The translations under genes were made by a program, and so were the position numbers. Shown piece by piece: positions 23,765-36,792 of a stretch of DNA of 64,000 bases. Below the pieces are notes generated by a model. The model ran no database searches, was not told where the DNA came from, and saw only the letters and a program-made list of their open reading frames with translations. This DNA is from Shinisaurus crocodilurus (Eukaryota; Chordata; Lepidosauria; Squamata; Shinisauridae), in the NCBI GenBank assembly GCA_021292165.1, contig CM037876.1:206978200-207042199 (forward strand), written 5' to 3'. Numbering within the stretch: the stretch's first letter is position 1; each line of letters begins with the position of its first letter.

Positions 23765-23850
23765 GTGCCTTAGGGCTCATACTGGCTGGGGAATGCTAGG
23801 AGTTGTAGGACTTTTTTTCTGTCTAAACATGCATAGGATTGCACTGTTAG
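23765..23850. repeat. Foldback element (family B), partial
   Basis: GGGGAATGCTAGGAGTTGT and AACATGCATAGGATTGCAC. Confidence 0.6.
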
Positions 23851-24425
23851 CCATGAACTCACTAGATGGCCTTAGATAAGCTACTCTCAGAACCTCAACC
23901 CCCATCTCATCTTTAATATTGAGAAAACTGTGGCCCACGTTACACAGTTGTCATAAGGCTTGCTGAGACAATGGGCTGGTTCGGACGACTTGACAACCCA
24001 CACTGTGGCACAAGTCATGCAGTGTGGGTGAATCACTCAGAGGTATGTCCCAGTCCAAATCCACAACCTTCCTGCTCAAAACCCCCTTTTTAAAGGGAAC
24101 CAGAGTTTTAACATCCACCTGTCAAACTCAGTTTTCCCTTTAAAAAGGGGAATGTACTTTTAGCCTTTCCCTAGCCCTTTACACGAGACAAAGGCCAGAA
24201 GTTGCTCCCCCATGGAGACTAAAGGGGGCAAACCAACAAAGAAAAGGATCCTAGGATCTTGCTGAGAATGGGGTATAAATCCCCCAAAACACCCCCTTCT
24301 CAGATAAAGATTCCTTGTGGCTTGGTTTTCCCTTGACAATTCAGCTTCTGTGAGCTGTCAAAAGAAACTGGGGGTGTGGTGGGGTGGACTTTGAATCTCT
24401 TCTGGGCAATGTCTAGGGTGGATAC

Positions 24426-25072
24426 TGCAACGACACGGTCCCTTACACTTTAGGACCAGGTGCATAAACCCTTCTCAGGCTAAGCATCAACACTTAAAAA
24501 CCTGAGGGGAGGGTCAAATGAAACCTTTCCCCTACCAATGAGGGAAAAGATTAATTCTGGCTATTAAGGATCTAGCTTAAATTTATGATACTGTGGGTAC
24601 AAAGGTGTGTGTGTAGATTTAAAAGTAAAGCAGGTTAATAACGCCAAGCTGACACGTAGGATTTGGGTAGCCAACAAAATAAAAATAAGTTTATTTTAAT
24701 TCTCAAAATCTTAGTTCCAGAAAATAAACCTGCCTACACCAAACACTTTATAATTAAGCTAAGTCTCTATAACTCCAAATACTCTCACATACAATCACGG
24801 ATTCCTCTTAAAACTTCCGACAAGACACAAATAACCCACCTAACCTAACTCTCTAACACTCCCAACACACTACAACCAACACTCTACTTAACTCTGTAAC
24901 TAACTCTGACATCACTCAACTAACTCTGACATCACTCAAACACTCCTTATATACTCCTCCCCCCACCCTTTCCAAGACATCACAAACCACACCCACTCGG
25001 TTCAACATTCTAGACACACTAAACATACTAAAGCAGATATACACCAGGGAACTGAATTGTGGGGTTACGCCA
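24426..25072 (-). mobile_element. Solo LTR, family 1, minus orientation
   Basis: 647 bp, the reverse complement of the family at 19463, flanked by exact GATAC duplications (24421-24425 and 25073-25077). The TATA and AATAAA positions correspond. It has an extra duplicated ACTAACTCTGACATCACTCA segment near 24900-24940. No coding region. Confidence 0.87.
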
Positions 25073-25077
25073 GATAC

Positions 25078-25955
25078 CTGCTGCCCCTTGGCAGCAGGCA
25101 CCCCCATGAACATTGTCCCAGCCAAGGCTTGAAATCCATGCAGTTGTGCTTAAGCGAACAAGCACAATTGTGTAACTGCAATTATTTTAAAAAAAATTCT
25201 TTTGTGCACATTTCTGTGCGCAATTTTTTTTAAAAAAAGCTGGACAGCCCCTCCAAGGTACCACTGGGGCACTTTGGGCTGCTTGCACAGGGATCAGTGA
25301 AAGCCAGCTTTGCGATATGAAAAAAAACTTTTAAAAAGTTTTAAAGCAACAACCAAGCTGCGACGAGCCCAAAACAGCTCTCAGGAAGGGGGGGGGGGGA
25401 GGCCGTGCCAACTGCCCCCAAATGCTGCTTGGGGACTTTGGGGCTGGCTGGCACTGGGGCAGGAGCCCCATGGCAAGAGCAACAAGGGTAATTTGCCATT
25501 CTTGCCATGGGGGTCCCAATTTTTGTGTGCACAAAAAATAATTTAAAAAATTGGGCACACAACTTTGTGTGCCCTACGGTAATTTTTATTTTAAAGGTGG
25601 GCAATCATGGGCTGCTCTAAGGTACTGCTGGGTCACCTTGGAGGTACTGGTTGTAGCTGCCAAAACAGAGATCGTGAAGGTGGCTTGACAGCAGCTTTTT
25701 GCAATCTCGGGGGGGGGGGGGAGGGAAAAAAGCCACGGAGAGCCTGAAAGGGCTCATGGCGGGGAGGGGAAGTCCATTCCTCCTGCGGTGACACATGGGA
25801 TACCTGGAGGAGGACGGAGGAGTGGGCCCCGCTACCCACGATGTGCCTGATCATCTGTCAGGTGCATCGGGGATAGGGTGGCTTATTGTGTGGTGCGTAC
25901 CTGGCCAATGTATGTGAAGTTCTTATATAGTTACGTGCTCTGTAGATTGGAAGTA
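25078..25955. other. Intergenic DNA, nothing recognised
   Basis: Low-complexity G runs and short open frames, no domain or repeat signature that I recognise. Confidence 0.5.
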
Positions 25956-26212
25956 CAATAATACCTTGGATTGAGAGCATAATTTGTTCCGGAAACGTGC
26001 TTGTAATCCAAAACACTTATATCAAAGCGAGTCTCTGGCGGGTGTGAGCGGGGCCGATTTCGGCCTGCTATGCCCGCTCGAGGCGAGCGGTTACATCCCT
26101 ACGACTTGTCTTGCAAGACCTTGCTCGTTTATCAAGTCAACAAATTTTTTAAAATTTGCTTGTCTTGCAAAACGCTCTCAGACAAAGTTACTTGCAATCC
26201 AAGGTATTACTG
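25956..26212. mobile_element. Tigger-like MITE, copy 2
   Basis: Same ends with TA duplication. It lies directly behind the death-receptor poly(A) signals. Confidence 0.85.
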
Positions 26213-26241
26213 TATTATACTTCTTGCCCTTTCATTTGACA

Positions 26242-26309
26242 TTTATTTCCTTGTATGTGTTCCCATTTATTGACATGACCAAGGAATGTTAACACTGAAG
26301 TGTTTTATT
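26242..26309 (-). terminator. Cluster of three AATAAA polyadenylation signals
   Basis: On the minus strand AATAAA occurs at 26304-26309, 26266-26271 and 26242-26247. They lie about 0.9 kb past the receptor stop, just before a Tigger-like element begins at 26212. Which one is used cannot be told. Confidence 0.45.
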
Positions 26310-27201
26310 AGAAAATACTTACAAAACATAAAAAGTGGTTGGAATTGTAATTTTTTTCTTAATCAAATTGCATGATTCTAGGATTTCATTTGAAAAACAC
26401 AGAATTTAACAAATGCCCCAATCCACCAATCTTTTATGACCATAAATACCCAGTGCAGAGATAGAACTGCCCAGTCTCCAAGGTCTTCTCCAGGAACACC
26501 TCTACATATGGGATTCTACTTGCACAGGAAGATGTACTTGGGGTTCTGGCTCTAAGCAAAAACTATTATGTCCCGTTTCAGCCTGCTGAACGTTAATCAA
26601 AACATAGAGCAATTCATGTAAAAACCTATGGTATTACACTGAAGTTTGGTCACAATAGTACATTTGATAAAGGGCATTTTCATGATAATGTAGCAGTGTC
26701 AAGGTAAAATATGCTTTAAACTTAATTCCTTCCTGCTGAACATTTAAGACTAACACCTTTATTTGATAACAGGAAAATATTTAAAGTTTTATCACCTTGC
26801 ACTCTGTTCATGCATTTTTCTACCTTCTCTCAACAAGGGTGACAAAGAAATTGAGATTTCTGAACACCGCCCAAGCATACTTTGGGAAAATGTTCAAATA
26901 CAGTAATGCACAGTATATTCATTGCCCAGTTTAGATGTTACAAAACGCATATACAAATATGCATCAATCCATCCTCCAAACAAATTGAAGTGGTATCCAC
27001 ATTTGTTTTAACAGCTGTGTTTCCAGCTTATACATCCTCAGCAAAAAGTAACATGCAAGTAAAATAAGGTCATGTGTAAAAGCCAGATCACTACAGTCTG
27101 TAGTTTGCAGTTTCTGTTCTTGTACAACTTTTTTAAAAAACAAAAACACCCCAATACATTAGTCTTCGGTCTCCACTGTTATTATATCATTGCTTATTAA
27201 T
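26304..27201 (-). other. Probable 3'UTR of the death receptor
   Basis: About 0.9 kb of AT-rich, repeat-free DNA between the stop codon and a cluster of AATAAA motifs. Absence of dispersed repeats in an otherwise repeat-dense region fits exonic UTR. The end is inferred. Confidence 0.5.
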
Positions 27202-27458
27202 TCATTTACTTAGGTTTTCATAAATATGGTTAAGCTTTGTGTGCCATAGGCCATCTAAGAATTTACATAAAGCATCACCAATTCCAAATCTATCTTGTAA
27301 AGTTTTTAACATCTGATAATACTGCTCATCAGTATGATAGGAATTATCACGGATGATTTTCTCAATGTCATTGTCTGATAAACCACTCTTCCTCATAAGC
27401 GTCTTCCAGTAAACTGGTGGCACCGTGTTCCTTGATTCAAAATAGAGTTCCTGTAGCT
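27202..27458 (-). CDS. Death receptor exon 10: death domain and stop codon
   Basis: 257 nt from a TTGTAG acceptor to TAA. It encodes a death domain of about 80 residues with the family signature W-K-x-LMRK-x-GL followed by D-x-D/N-I in helices 2-3, and an amphipathic C-terminal helix. Fas and TRAIL-R2 share the W...LMRKLGL...I pattern. No premature stop or frameshift is seen, so the domain looks functional. The open frame begins a few codons upstream inside the intron, but the acceptor sets the true start. Confidence 0.93.
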
Positions 27459-30400
27459 CTACAATATAAGAAATAGACATTTTAAATTTTTAAAAGTGAA
27501 TGTTACACATGCTTAGAACATTTATTTACATGTTACTGAAGTCCAACTGCTATTCAAGAGAAGCCTTGCATTTTTCTTTCAAGGTGATGTATCTAGATTT
27601 TTTATTTCTCAGCATCAAGTTTAAAATGGTTTAGGGTGCAATCCTATGCATGTTTCAACAGTAAGAAGTTCTACAACTCCCAGCATTTCCCCACCAGCAT
27701 GGCTGGCTGAGGAATGCTGGGAGTTGTAAGACTCCCCCCCCCCCCCGTCTAAACATGCATAGGATTGCGTCCTTAATTACTTTTGATAATTTATACCCAA
27801 CCCTTCTAATGCATACACACCACTCAGCTTAGCTTACAACAACTAACATCCCAATCATCCGCATAAAACCACAACCAAGCAAAAAATAATGAAAGATAGC
27901 AGAACAGATCAAAACAAATTTCAGGTAAAACATTATTTTACAGCGGAAGATGGCTAAAGAGGGGAGCATCTGAACTTCATGGGGCAAGGTATTCCACAGT
28001 TTGGGTGCTGCTACAGAGAAGGCTCTGTCACAGGTAACAGTGCTTCCACCAACAGATGTTTAATATACCTCTGTTTAAAATAAAACTAAATATTTATTTT
28101 CCTACTGGAATTAACTATGGACTTGTTTGCAATACACTGAAAATACACACAGATAGTTTTCCTTCTCCTTTCAAACCTGCCTCTAGGATTTTCCTCCACC
28201 CCTCATTTCTCTGGACCAGTCCCGCTCCCAAGTCCAAACATACATTTCCTAATCCCCTCTGTGTCACTTGCCCCAATTTTCTCTCAGGCTGCTGGATCCC
28301 TATTTATTTATTTACAGCATTTGTATACCACTCCATATCTAGACAGATTCCGGAGCGGTGAACATTAAAAAGCTAAAACAGATAAAAGAATAAAAACAAT
28401 GCATTAGGATCACATTAAAACCGTGGCTTGTCAGCAAAGAAGGCTTCCTGAAACAAAGACGCATTCAGCATAAACTTCAGAATTCATCTTCAGAATTTCA
28501 TAAAACTCATACTGCTTTATCCCTCCTTTCGTAGGCCCTTCAGTCTGCTCTGCCTCCCTCTAGGATCTGAGCAGTGTTAACTACAGGAAGAGGCTCTTCT
28601 GCTAGCCCCGGCCCTCAGCAATTTAGCCAATCACTGCCAAAGGCTCCATAATACCTTAGTGCAGGGACGGGCAACTTTGGACAGTCTGGGGCTAATCCCC
28701 CCCCCCAGACTTGCCACAGTCCACACACTACTCCCCACCACTGCACTGCTACTATTTGGTGGCAAAAAAGGGAAGGGAAATGGTGGTATGCTGCTACTGA
28801 GTTAGAATGGACAGATTTAACTTGTTTTCGAGGTAAATTTGTCTGCTCTAAACCTCCAAACCATTATTCCCCCCCACTATTTTTCTTTATCGGTGGCATA
28901 ACGGGTTGGGTTGCAGGGGCCGTGCTAGGGGGCAGCGGGGGCCACATGCAGCCTGTGTGTTGCCCAACCCTGCCTTAGTGCGTTACAATATAAATGTTAG
29001 TTACATTTATTCCCTAATTAGAAGAGAAAACAATGGGGTTACCTTGGAAGACGGTTCGGAAGCTTCAGCTGGTACAGAATGTGGCGGCTTGCCTGGTTAA
29101 GGGCAGCCGCCAGCGTGATCACATCACGCCAGTGCTTAAGGAGTTGCACTGGCTACCAGTTGCTTGCCGAGCCGAATTCAAGGTGTTGGTTTTGACCTTT
29201 AAAACCCTACGTGGCTCCAGCCCAGTTTATCTCAAGGAGCGTCTCCAGCAACACCAAGTAGGCTGCTCAACGAGATCGGCCACGGACGGCCTTCTCCTTA
29301 TCCCATCAGCCAGAGCAGCCAGGCTGGTGAGGACTAGGAAGAGGGCCTTCTCTGTGGCGGCCCCCAAGTTATGGAACTCCCTTCCTAGTGACCTTCGCCA
29401 TGCCCCCTCCATGATGAGCTTCCGCCGCGCATTAAAAACATGGTATTTCAGGCGGGAATATGGGGTGGGTTAGGATTTTAAAAGAATTTTTTATACTCTT
29501 TTAATTGTCATGTTTTATTGCAGTGTTTTAATTGTACATCGCCCAGGGTGGCCGGCCAGATGGGCGATTAACAAATGTAATAAAATAAATAAATACATAA
29601 ATAAATGGGACAATCCCATCAGTCCCACTGCATTCTGCAGGAGACAACTGTGGATGCAGAACAGCTGTTCCATATACACAATCCACACAGGATCCTGCTG
29701 CACGCTGAAAACCAAAGCACACTACATAATGTGGAAATGGGAACCCATTGTTACACTACCAAACACAGCCAATAGTTAGGCCCTACTGGTGCCCAAATTC
29801 AAACAAAAAGTGTAAGTACTTCGTAAAGTTTTAAAGAACATAGCCAATGGAAACAAACAAAAAAAAAAAATAGGCCAGGCATGCATATTGGTCTACCCAT
29901 GTTAAAATCAAGAAAACATTTTTTGTTCAATATTGTCTGCTGGTTAATAGATCTGGAAAAAATATTTGAACTACTCACTTTCAGAAGATGATTTTTTAAC
30001 TACCACTCGATAAGGTTTATTAGATTTCCGTACCTGCAATTAAAAAAAAAGTCTGCCATAATGCCCTATAGTAATTCAAAGTGATAAAGAATTCATATCA
30101 CCTGGCCCACCAAAGCAGCACAGATACATTTTACATTGATGAACAATTATTTAGCAGTGGCACTGAATAAATCATATTAATTGTATGGATATTAACACAT
30201 TTCAGAAAGAAAATAATGCTTTAGGGCCAATGGCCCATCCTAAAATGGAATACTACGGTGCTAAGATGGAAGAAAGGTATGAGAGGAGGAACTCCACAGA
30301 TCATCTCAGGATTCTTCTACCAGTATGTACTTTGGTTCAATCTACTTTAAGTATGTTAATGCTCATGTTCCAGCTGGTAATTTTGGAACACTGATAGTCA

Positions 30401-33400
30401 AGAAATAACTGATCCCATGTTGCAAGGGAGCACGTGTGAAAAACGCATCCATATTGATCTCCCCCAAGTAACCAGCACCAACCCAGAAAAAGGGTTTTGA
30501 TCAGAAAAAACCTTCCAAAATGTCCCACTCAAATGGTCACATTCGTCACACATGATCCCTTGCAAGGCAGTATCACATAATGTGGAACTAGTTTACCACA
30601 CTGCTGGATGACTTGTGAAGGAGAGCCAGTGTGGCGTAGTGGTGAGAGTGTTGGACTGGGACTCAGGAGATCCAGGTTCTAGTCCCTGCTCGGCCATGAA
30701 ACTCACTGGGTGACTTTGGGCCAGTCACTGACTCTCAGCCTAACTTACCTCACAGGGTTGTTGTGAGGATAAAATGGAGAGGAGGAGGAGCATTATGTAA
30801 GCCGCCTTGAGTTCCTTGCAGGAAAAAAGGTGGGGTATAAATATAATATAATAAATAAATAAAGTGGGAGTTCCAAAAGATACTGGAGCAATGATAATAC
30901 AGTCAAAAGCAACAATTTTTAAAAGTTTGCTAGGGGCACTATATAAAGGGGACATTTTTCTATGGAAGCATGAAGCTTTCCCCATCACTCAGCCCTTTCA
31001 GATTCTTCAGCTCTAACTCCTTTTTAAACAAAAGCACCACAGCATACCAGGGGGAAACTCCAAACTGGAATGTAGCAAACTCTAGTCCCTGACATGTGGC
31101 AGCAGCAAAGAGATGGAGAGACAATGCCCATCACAAGGATCTTGAAAAGCCCATATCCACCTGCACACACCAGTCATGCCTGGGGGGGGGGGGATTCTGG
31201 AGACTAGGGCTTGCCCTATACAGCCTGGTCCAGAACAAAGGTTTGAGCATGGTGGGGGGGAGGGAAGGAGGAAGCGGGAGAGAGAGGGAAAGAGAAGAGG
31301 CTATAGGCAAAAAGAGGACACAGCAGAAGCTTGTCACCAGGGCACAGGAAGCTTTTTTTCTGGTGCCCTCCAGATGTGTTGGACTGCAACTCCCATCATT
31401 CCCAGCCAGCACTCTAGAACAGAGAGAACGGCCATGGGGAGTGGGGGGCAGCAGAGAGAGAGAGAGAGCTACCTCAAACTAGGAATATGCAGAACCCCCT
31501 TGAGCAATTTCTCCAGGTTAAGAAAAATTATCCTGAAGAATCCAAAAGTTCACTTTGAATTTCTCTGGAGGCAAACTTTTGGTGACAATTTTAGGACCAG
31601 AATAACTCAGGAACCACACATCCCAATAAGAGCCTGCCCAGGACCTTTGTATCACCTCAGACACTCTTCTTCAGGTCTCACTGGTGTCTAAGATAGCCAG
31701 GTGAGGGCCTTCGCAATTGTGAAATGGCCTCCCAAGAGCTTCCCCTTAGCCCCTTCCCACTGCTTCCTTTTAGGTGGGTGACGCCAGTCTTATTTAAGCA
31801 GGTGTTTGTAGTATCTTGATTCTATTATGTATTCTACTGCTATTTTAAACTGCTGTTGGTTTGGCTTGCTACTTTGGTTTTAGGTAGCATTCTATCTTGC
31901 TTTCTATTATACTGATTTTATATAAGCTGCCAGTGCATATTTTTTGTAACTCCTCACCCTACTTCAAAATGCTCTAGTCCTTTATACGGGGAGTGACATT
32001 TCTCATCCTCTCTCCCCTCCTCTAGAATTAAGTCATGCTGTGCTTCTTTTCTTGGGGTAGCAGCTTCTCCCTCAAACATTTACATTCTCTCACACATAGA
32101 GACAGTGACAGATAGGTATATAGCAGTCTCAAGCTTAACAGCTTCCACATCATTTTCTTACATCTGGCTGCACGCTCCTAACGGCAGACTCGTCTGGCAG
32201 TTGCAGTGGTGGAGCAGACGGGACATTCTGAGAGGTAGATTCTGTATTTGTGCTGTCCAACAACTCAGCATTTTCAGATAACCCATTTCTTGATAGACAA
32301 ATCTCAGAAGTGGATGAGTTTTGGATCTCAATGCTAGCAGTTATCTGTAAATAGAGGAATAGCCCCTTTGGCATTAGTTGTCGACTCCTTAGGTAAGCTC
32401 GAGTGGAAACATACATTAACAGAGCAGTCCTATGCATTGTCTACTCAGGTGTACATCCCCACTGAGTTCAGTGAGATTTACTCCCAAGCAAGGTATAGGA
32501 TTGCAACCTAAACATAAGAACATTTGCGTGGCCGTTTAAATGCAACACTGGGTGTGCTTTGTTTTTTAAAATCCTTACCCATGCAGGGTTCCATGCGCTG
32601 GGTCAATATATAAACTGAGTCACTGATGCTTGCATGTTCAACATTAGCACACCAGCAAGCACTGCATTAGCATACCAGCACTGCATACTCCTGAGTCACA
32701 GATCCCTAGCATATACACATAGACATCAATGACCGAGGTTATACATGACACTGCACACATGGAAACTTGTACGGGTAAGCTGTTTTTTTTGGGTTTTTTT
32801 TAAAGCAAAACAAACAAACAATGGTATGGTGTCATATTTAAACTGGGCCATGATGATGTCTTCTCCTGTTTGTCCCACACCTGCAAAGGTGCTGAGATCT
32901 ATACATGGAGGTTCTATTTAGCTTTTTTTGTATTACATTTTAATTGCTTTATTCGCTTTGTAAACTGCCCTGGGAATATAATTGCAGTGCATTATAAAAA
33001 TACTTAAATAAATAAAATAAGCGATCATTTCTAGTAGCTGTGTTGAAAGGCATCCTCCGTGATTTTTTAAAAAACATTACCACATCTAAACATCTGTTAA
33101 AAAGCATCTAAGCCCTCACATCCTGTGGTAGAGAATTCCAGAAGGTAATCGTGCATTGGGTGAAGAGGTATGCAGCTTATCAGACAGGGCAGTGGCTAGG
33201 GAGACAAACTTGTCCTCAAATCCCACATTAGCCACGGAATGGTCTTGGGCAAGCTGCTTATTTCCCAGCCTCAGTTCCTATCGGAAAATGGGAACAAACG
33301 TGACCACGCTCATCAAAGATACACATGGTAAAGTATGGACTACCAAATCTATCAAGACACAAATGAAGGCAGTTGCAACAGATGATTGATGCAGGCTACC

Positions 33401-36400
33401 AGGTGTAGGAGACTAACAACAGAATGGAGCTGACCATGGATGGCCTGCTTGTGAGCTTGCCCATAGTTTGGCTGGAAGACAAAAGGTTAAGCGTATCGGT
33501 TAGGTTTGTTCATAAAAAGGATAAAGGAACAAAATATGGGCACACTTACCAAACAACCTTCTTTTTCTGGTGGGGGCGGGGGAGAAAAAAGTATAAACAT
33601 TAGTGTATTAGATCATAATACAAGAACTGTATAGCACTTCAAAACATAGTAAAAGGACTATTTAATTTAAAATGGACAAGGTGACCTTCAAGTTCTTTTC
33701 ATTCCTACAATTTTATGATTAATACTGTTCTTCTTGTTAGAAGTATAGCTCTTTGTTCATATATTATATACAATACTGGAGTCTCTCTTTGAATGTCCTG
33801 TGCCTGCATTCTGAAACAATTGCAACCTTGTGTAGGAATTATCTTTTTGGATACAGTCCAATCCTTGATGTAAAAACCCCAACAAGAGGAACACTTGTCC
33901 AGATTTTTATTTTTTTTGCTTATTTTTATTGCCTTTAAAAAACACACACACACCAAACTTTGGTAGCCCTTTCATTTATAGAATATTCAGGGATTAAATA
34001 TTTTCTGAAATGAGTATTTCATAGGAAAGAAACACAGAAAACTACCTTAAACCAGGTTAGACTCAGTGGCACACTAGGAAAAAACATTGGACTGGGTACC
34101 AAAGGGGCAAAGTGCAGGATTTTGGGCGAGGGGGGGGTAAGCATTTAAAACATGTTCCATTTTTGTTTATGGTGTTGTGATTTTATTGTACACAGAAAAC
34201 ACGATAAGTTTTAATAAATATTAAACGTGTTCTGATTTCTGAAAGAAAAAAGGGTATATTTCACATTAATACCATCCTAAACATATTTTCTCTCAAGTAA
34301 GCCACTGAGTTTGACGGCATTGACTTTCAAATAAGCATGCTTAGGACTGCAGTCTTATTCTAATTTACAGCTTATAATTCATGTGAAAACACCTTGCCTT
34401 CAAGTAGCCACAGGGGTCCAGCAATGGAAAGGTGAGCGACTTGTCAAGAAGGCCGTTTCCCCCGCCCCTCTGGTGATGCCTGTAGTCAAACAATTTGTCC
34501 ATCTAACCCAGGACTGTCTGCTTCAACTGGCAGAGGGTCTCAAGCAGAGGACCTGCACATCACCTATTACCTGATCCCTTCAGCTAGAGATGCAAGGGAT
34601 CTTCATCATAAAAAGCATGTACTCTGAGAATGAGCTATGGTCCCACCCATTTGTGTCTTCACTTTAGTTCATATAACTTTGGATAGCTAGTTACTTCAAG
34701 AAAGCACATCTGCACACTAGGAAATTACCTTCATCCTTTTTAGAGGCACACCTTCTCTTTTTCCATAAGAAAATCCCCAAGAGAAAAAGACCAACAGGTG
34801 CAAAGATGATGAAAAACCAATACCAACTGAGTGCAGGATTCATAGATTCTAAAAAAGCAAGCAAGAAAGAAGCATTTTAAACAGTTCCGGACTACAAGAA
34901 TCTTCAGCTTGTGTTGAAATAGGAGTGAAAAACAAACATGGTTTGCTTTTGGTCACATAATTAAGCAGTACTTTACAAAAACTTACCTAGTGCACCTTGA
35001 TAGTAAAAGTGGGAAGGGAGTCACAGAATGGAACACTGGTACTTACCAAGAAGGTTGTGGTGTGCGGAAGGCATCTCTACAATGGGTTAACTCCGTCTAT
35101 CACCCAGGAAAAGCAGGGACCATGTGGCAGAGTTCTGTGTAGTGTGCTGGTCCTAAACTCCTCCCTGCCAGTTCCATCTGTGGCTACAGCTCAGTAATAG
35201 AGACCTCAGAAAGTACCGATGTTCCATTCTTCGGTTGGTGTGTGGAAGGCATCCCTACAATGGGACATGCTAAAGCTAACTGCCAATTAGGGTGGGACAA
35301 CTTGTAAGTACTGAGTCTGGTGTGAACTAACTACCTGCTTGAGAATCCTCCTACTGAAGGAGGCATCTGCAGAGGCATAAGTGTCTATCTTATAGTGCCT
35401 GGTGAAAGAATTTGGATTAGCCCAAGTTGCGGCCTTACCTAGTTCTGCAGCTGAGGCACTGCTGAGAAGGGCCACTGAGGTGGCTGCTGACCTGGTGGAG
35501 TGTGCCGTAACTTTTAAAGGTTTGGGAAGGTGTGAAGCCGCGTAGGAAGAAAATATACTTGCTTTGAGCCACCTGGCTAGCATGGATATTGAAACTTTCT
35601 TACCCGTGGCTGTGGGATAAAAGGAAACAGAAAGGAAGTCAGATTGGCAGAAGGACTGCATGTGTTGTAGGTAAGACTTTGATTGCTCTGTGTATGTCCA
35701 GCTTATGCCAGCCCTTCTCCAAGCAGGGAGAGCAGAAGGTAGACAAGATGAGCTCTTGTGATCTGTGAAACAAGGTATTGACTTGGGAATGAAGGTAGGA
35801 TCAAGTCCGAGGGTGACCATCTCCTTCTGAATGTTTATCAGGCCTTCCTGTACTGAAAGGGCTGAGAGAGCTCCAGCACATTTTGTGCTGATGTAATGGC
35901 CACTAAAAACAGTATCTTTTCAGATAGGAGTCTTGGGAGGTTTAAATGGTGGCTTTGTGAGTGCAGACAGAATGATCTGGAAACTCTTTAAGTTGGGAAT
36001 CTGTGAATGGTAGGTGGACATAACATAGCAGCTCCCCTGAGGAAGTGCTTGAGGTGAGGATGGGAGCTGAAAGGTGAATGGCCTGGTTCTGAAAGGATGG
36101 AGCAGATGCCTGAGGTCTGTTGGCATAGCATGGCCAGTTTGAGATCCATGTCAAGGCCTGCTTGGAGGAATAGCAGGAGCTCTTTTATACATGCAGAGTG
36201 GATGTCAATGCTTTCTTGTCTGGTAAAGGCCTTCCAGGTGGTTTCATATATGTGGGTAATAGAGTTCTTACAGGACACTAGGAGGGTGCTGATTACTGTG
36301 TCCAAGTGTCCTAAAGTCTTGTAGGTAGACTGCTCAACTTCCAGGTGGTTAGACAAAGCTATCCAGGGTCTAGGTGGAGAACTGGTCCCTGGGAGAGGAG

Positions 36401-36758
36401 ATCAGGTTGCCTTGGGAGGAACCAGGTTCTTCCTGAGCAAGATGTAGGATTTCTGAAAACCATGGTCTTCTGGACTCAAAGCGCACTACTAGAATGACCA
36501 TTGCTTTCTCTGTCCAGATCTTTCTAGGCACCTTGGTCAATAGTGGGAGTTGGCGGGAAGGTGCATAGGCTTTCCCTGGACCATGACGTGTTTAGAGCAT
36601 CCATGTTCTCTGCTCTATAGCAGTGTAATCTTGAAAGGTACTAGGGAAGCTTCTGGTTGTGGCATGAGCCAAACAAGTCCATCGGTAGTGGTCTGAGGTG
36701 TGTCTTTGTGGTGGTATTGTCCATCCTTATAAGGATGTGAAAGCTTTGCAGTTGGTGT

Positions 36759-36792
<34 letters not shown>

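Noticed and set aside
19463..25072. A provirus bounded by two LTRs
   Set aside because: The LTRs are in opposite orientation and each has its own 5-bp duplication. No retroviral genes lie between them.
27459..27480. Start codon at 27480 for a stand-alone death-domain protein
   Set aside because: The ATG lies in intron 9 just ahead of a TTGTAG acceptor. The spliced receptor uses the same frame from 27458.
35287..35820. Host recombinase gene
   Set aside because: The catalytic motifs and the inverted ends show a DIRS element remnant.
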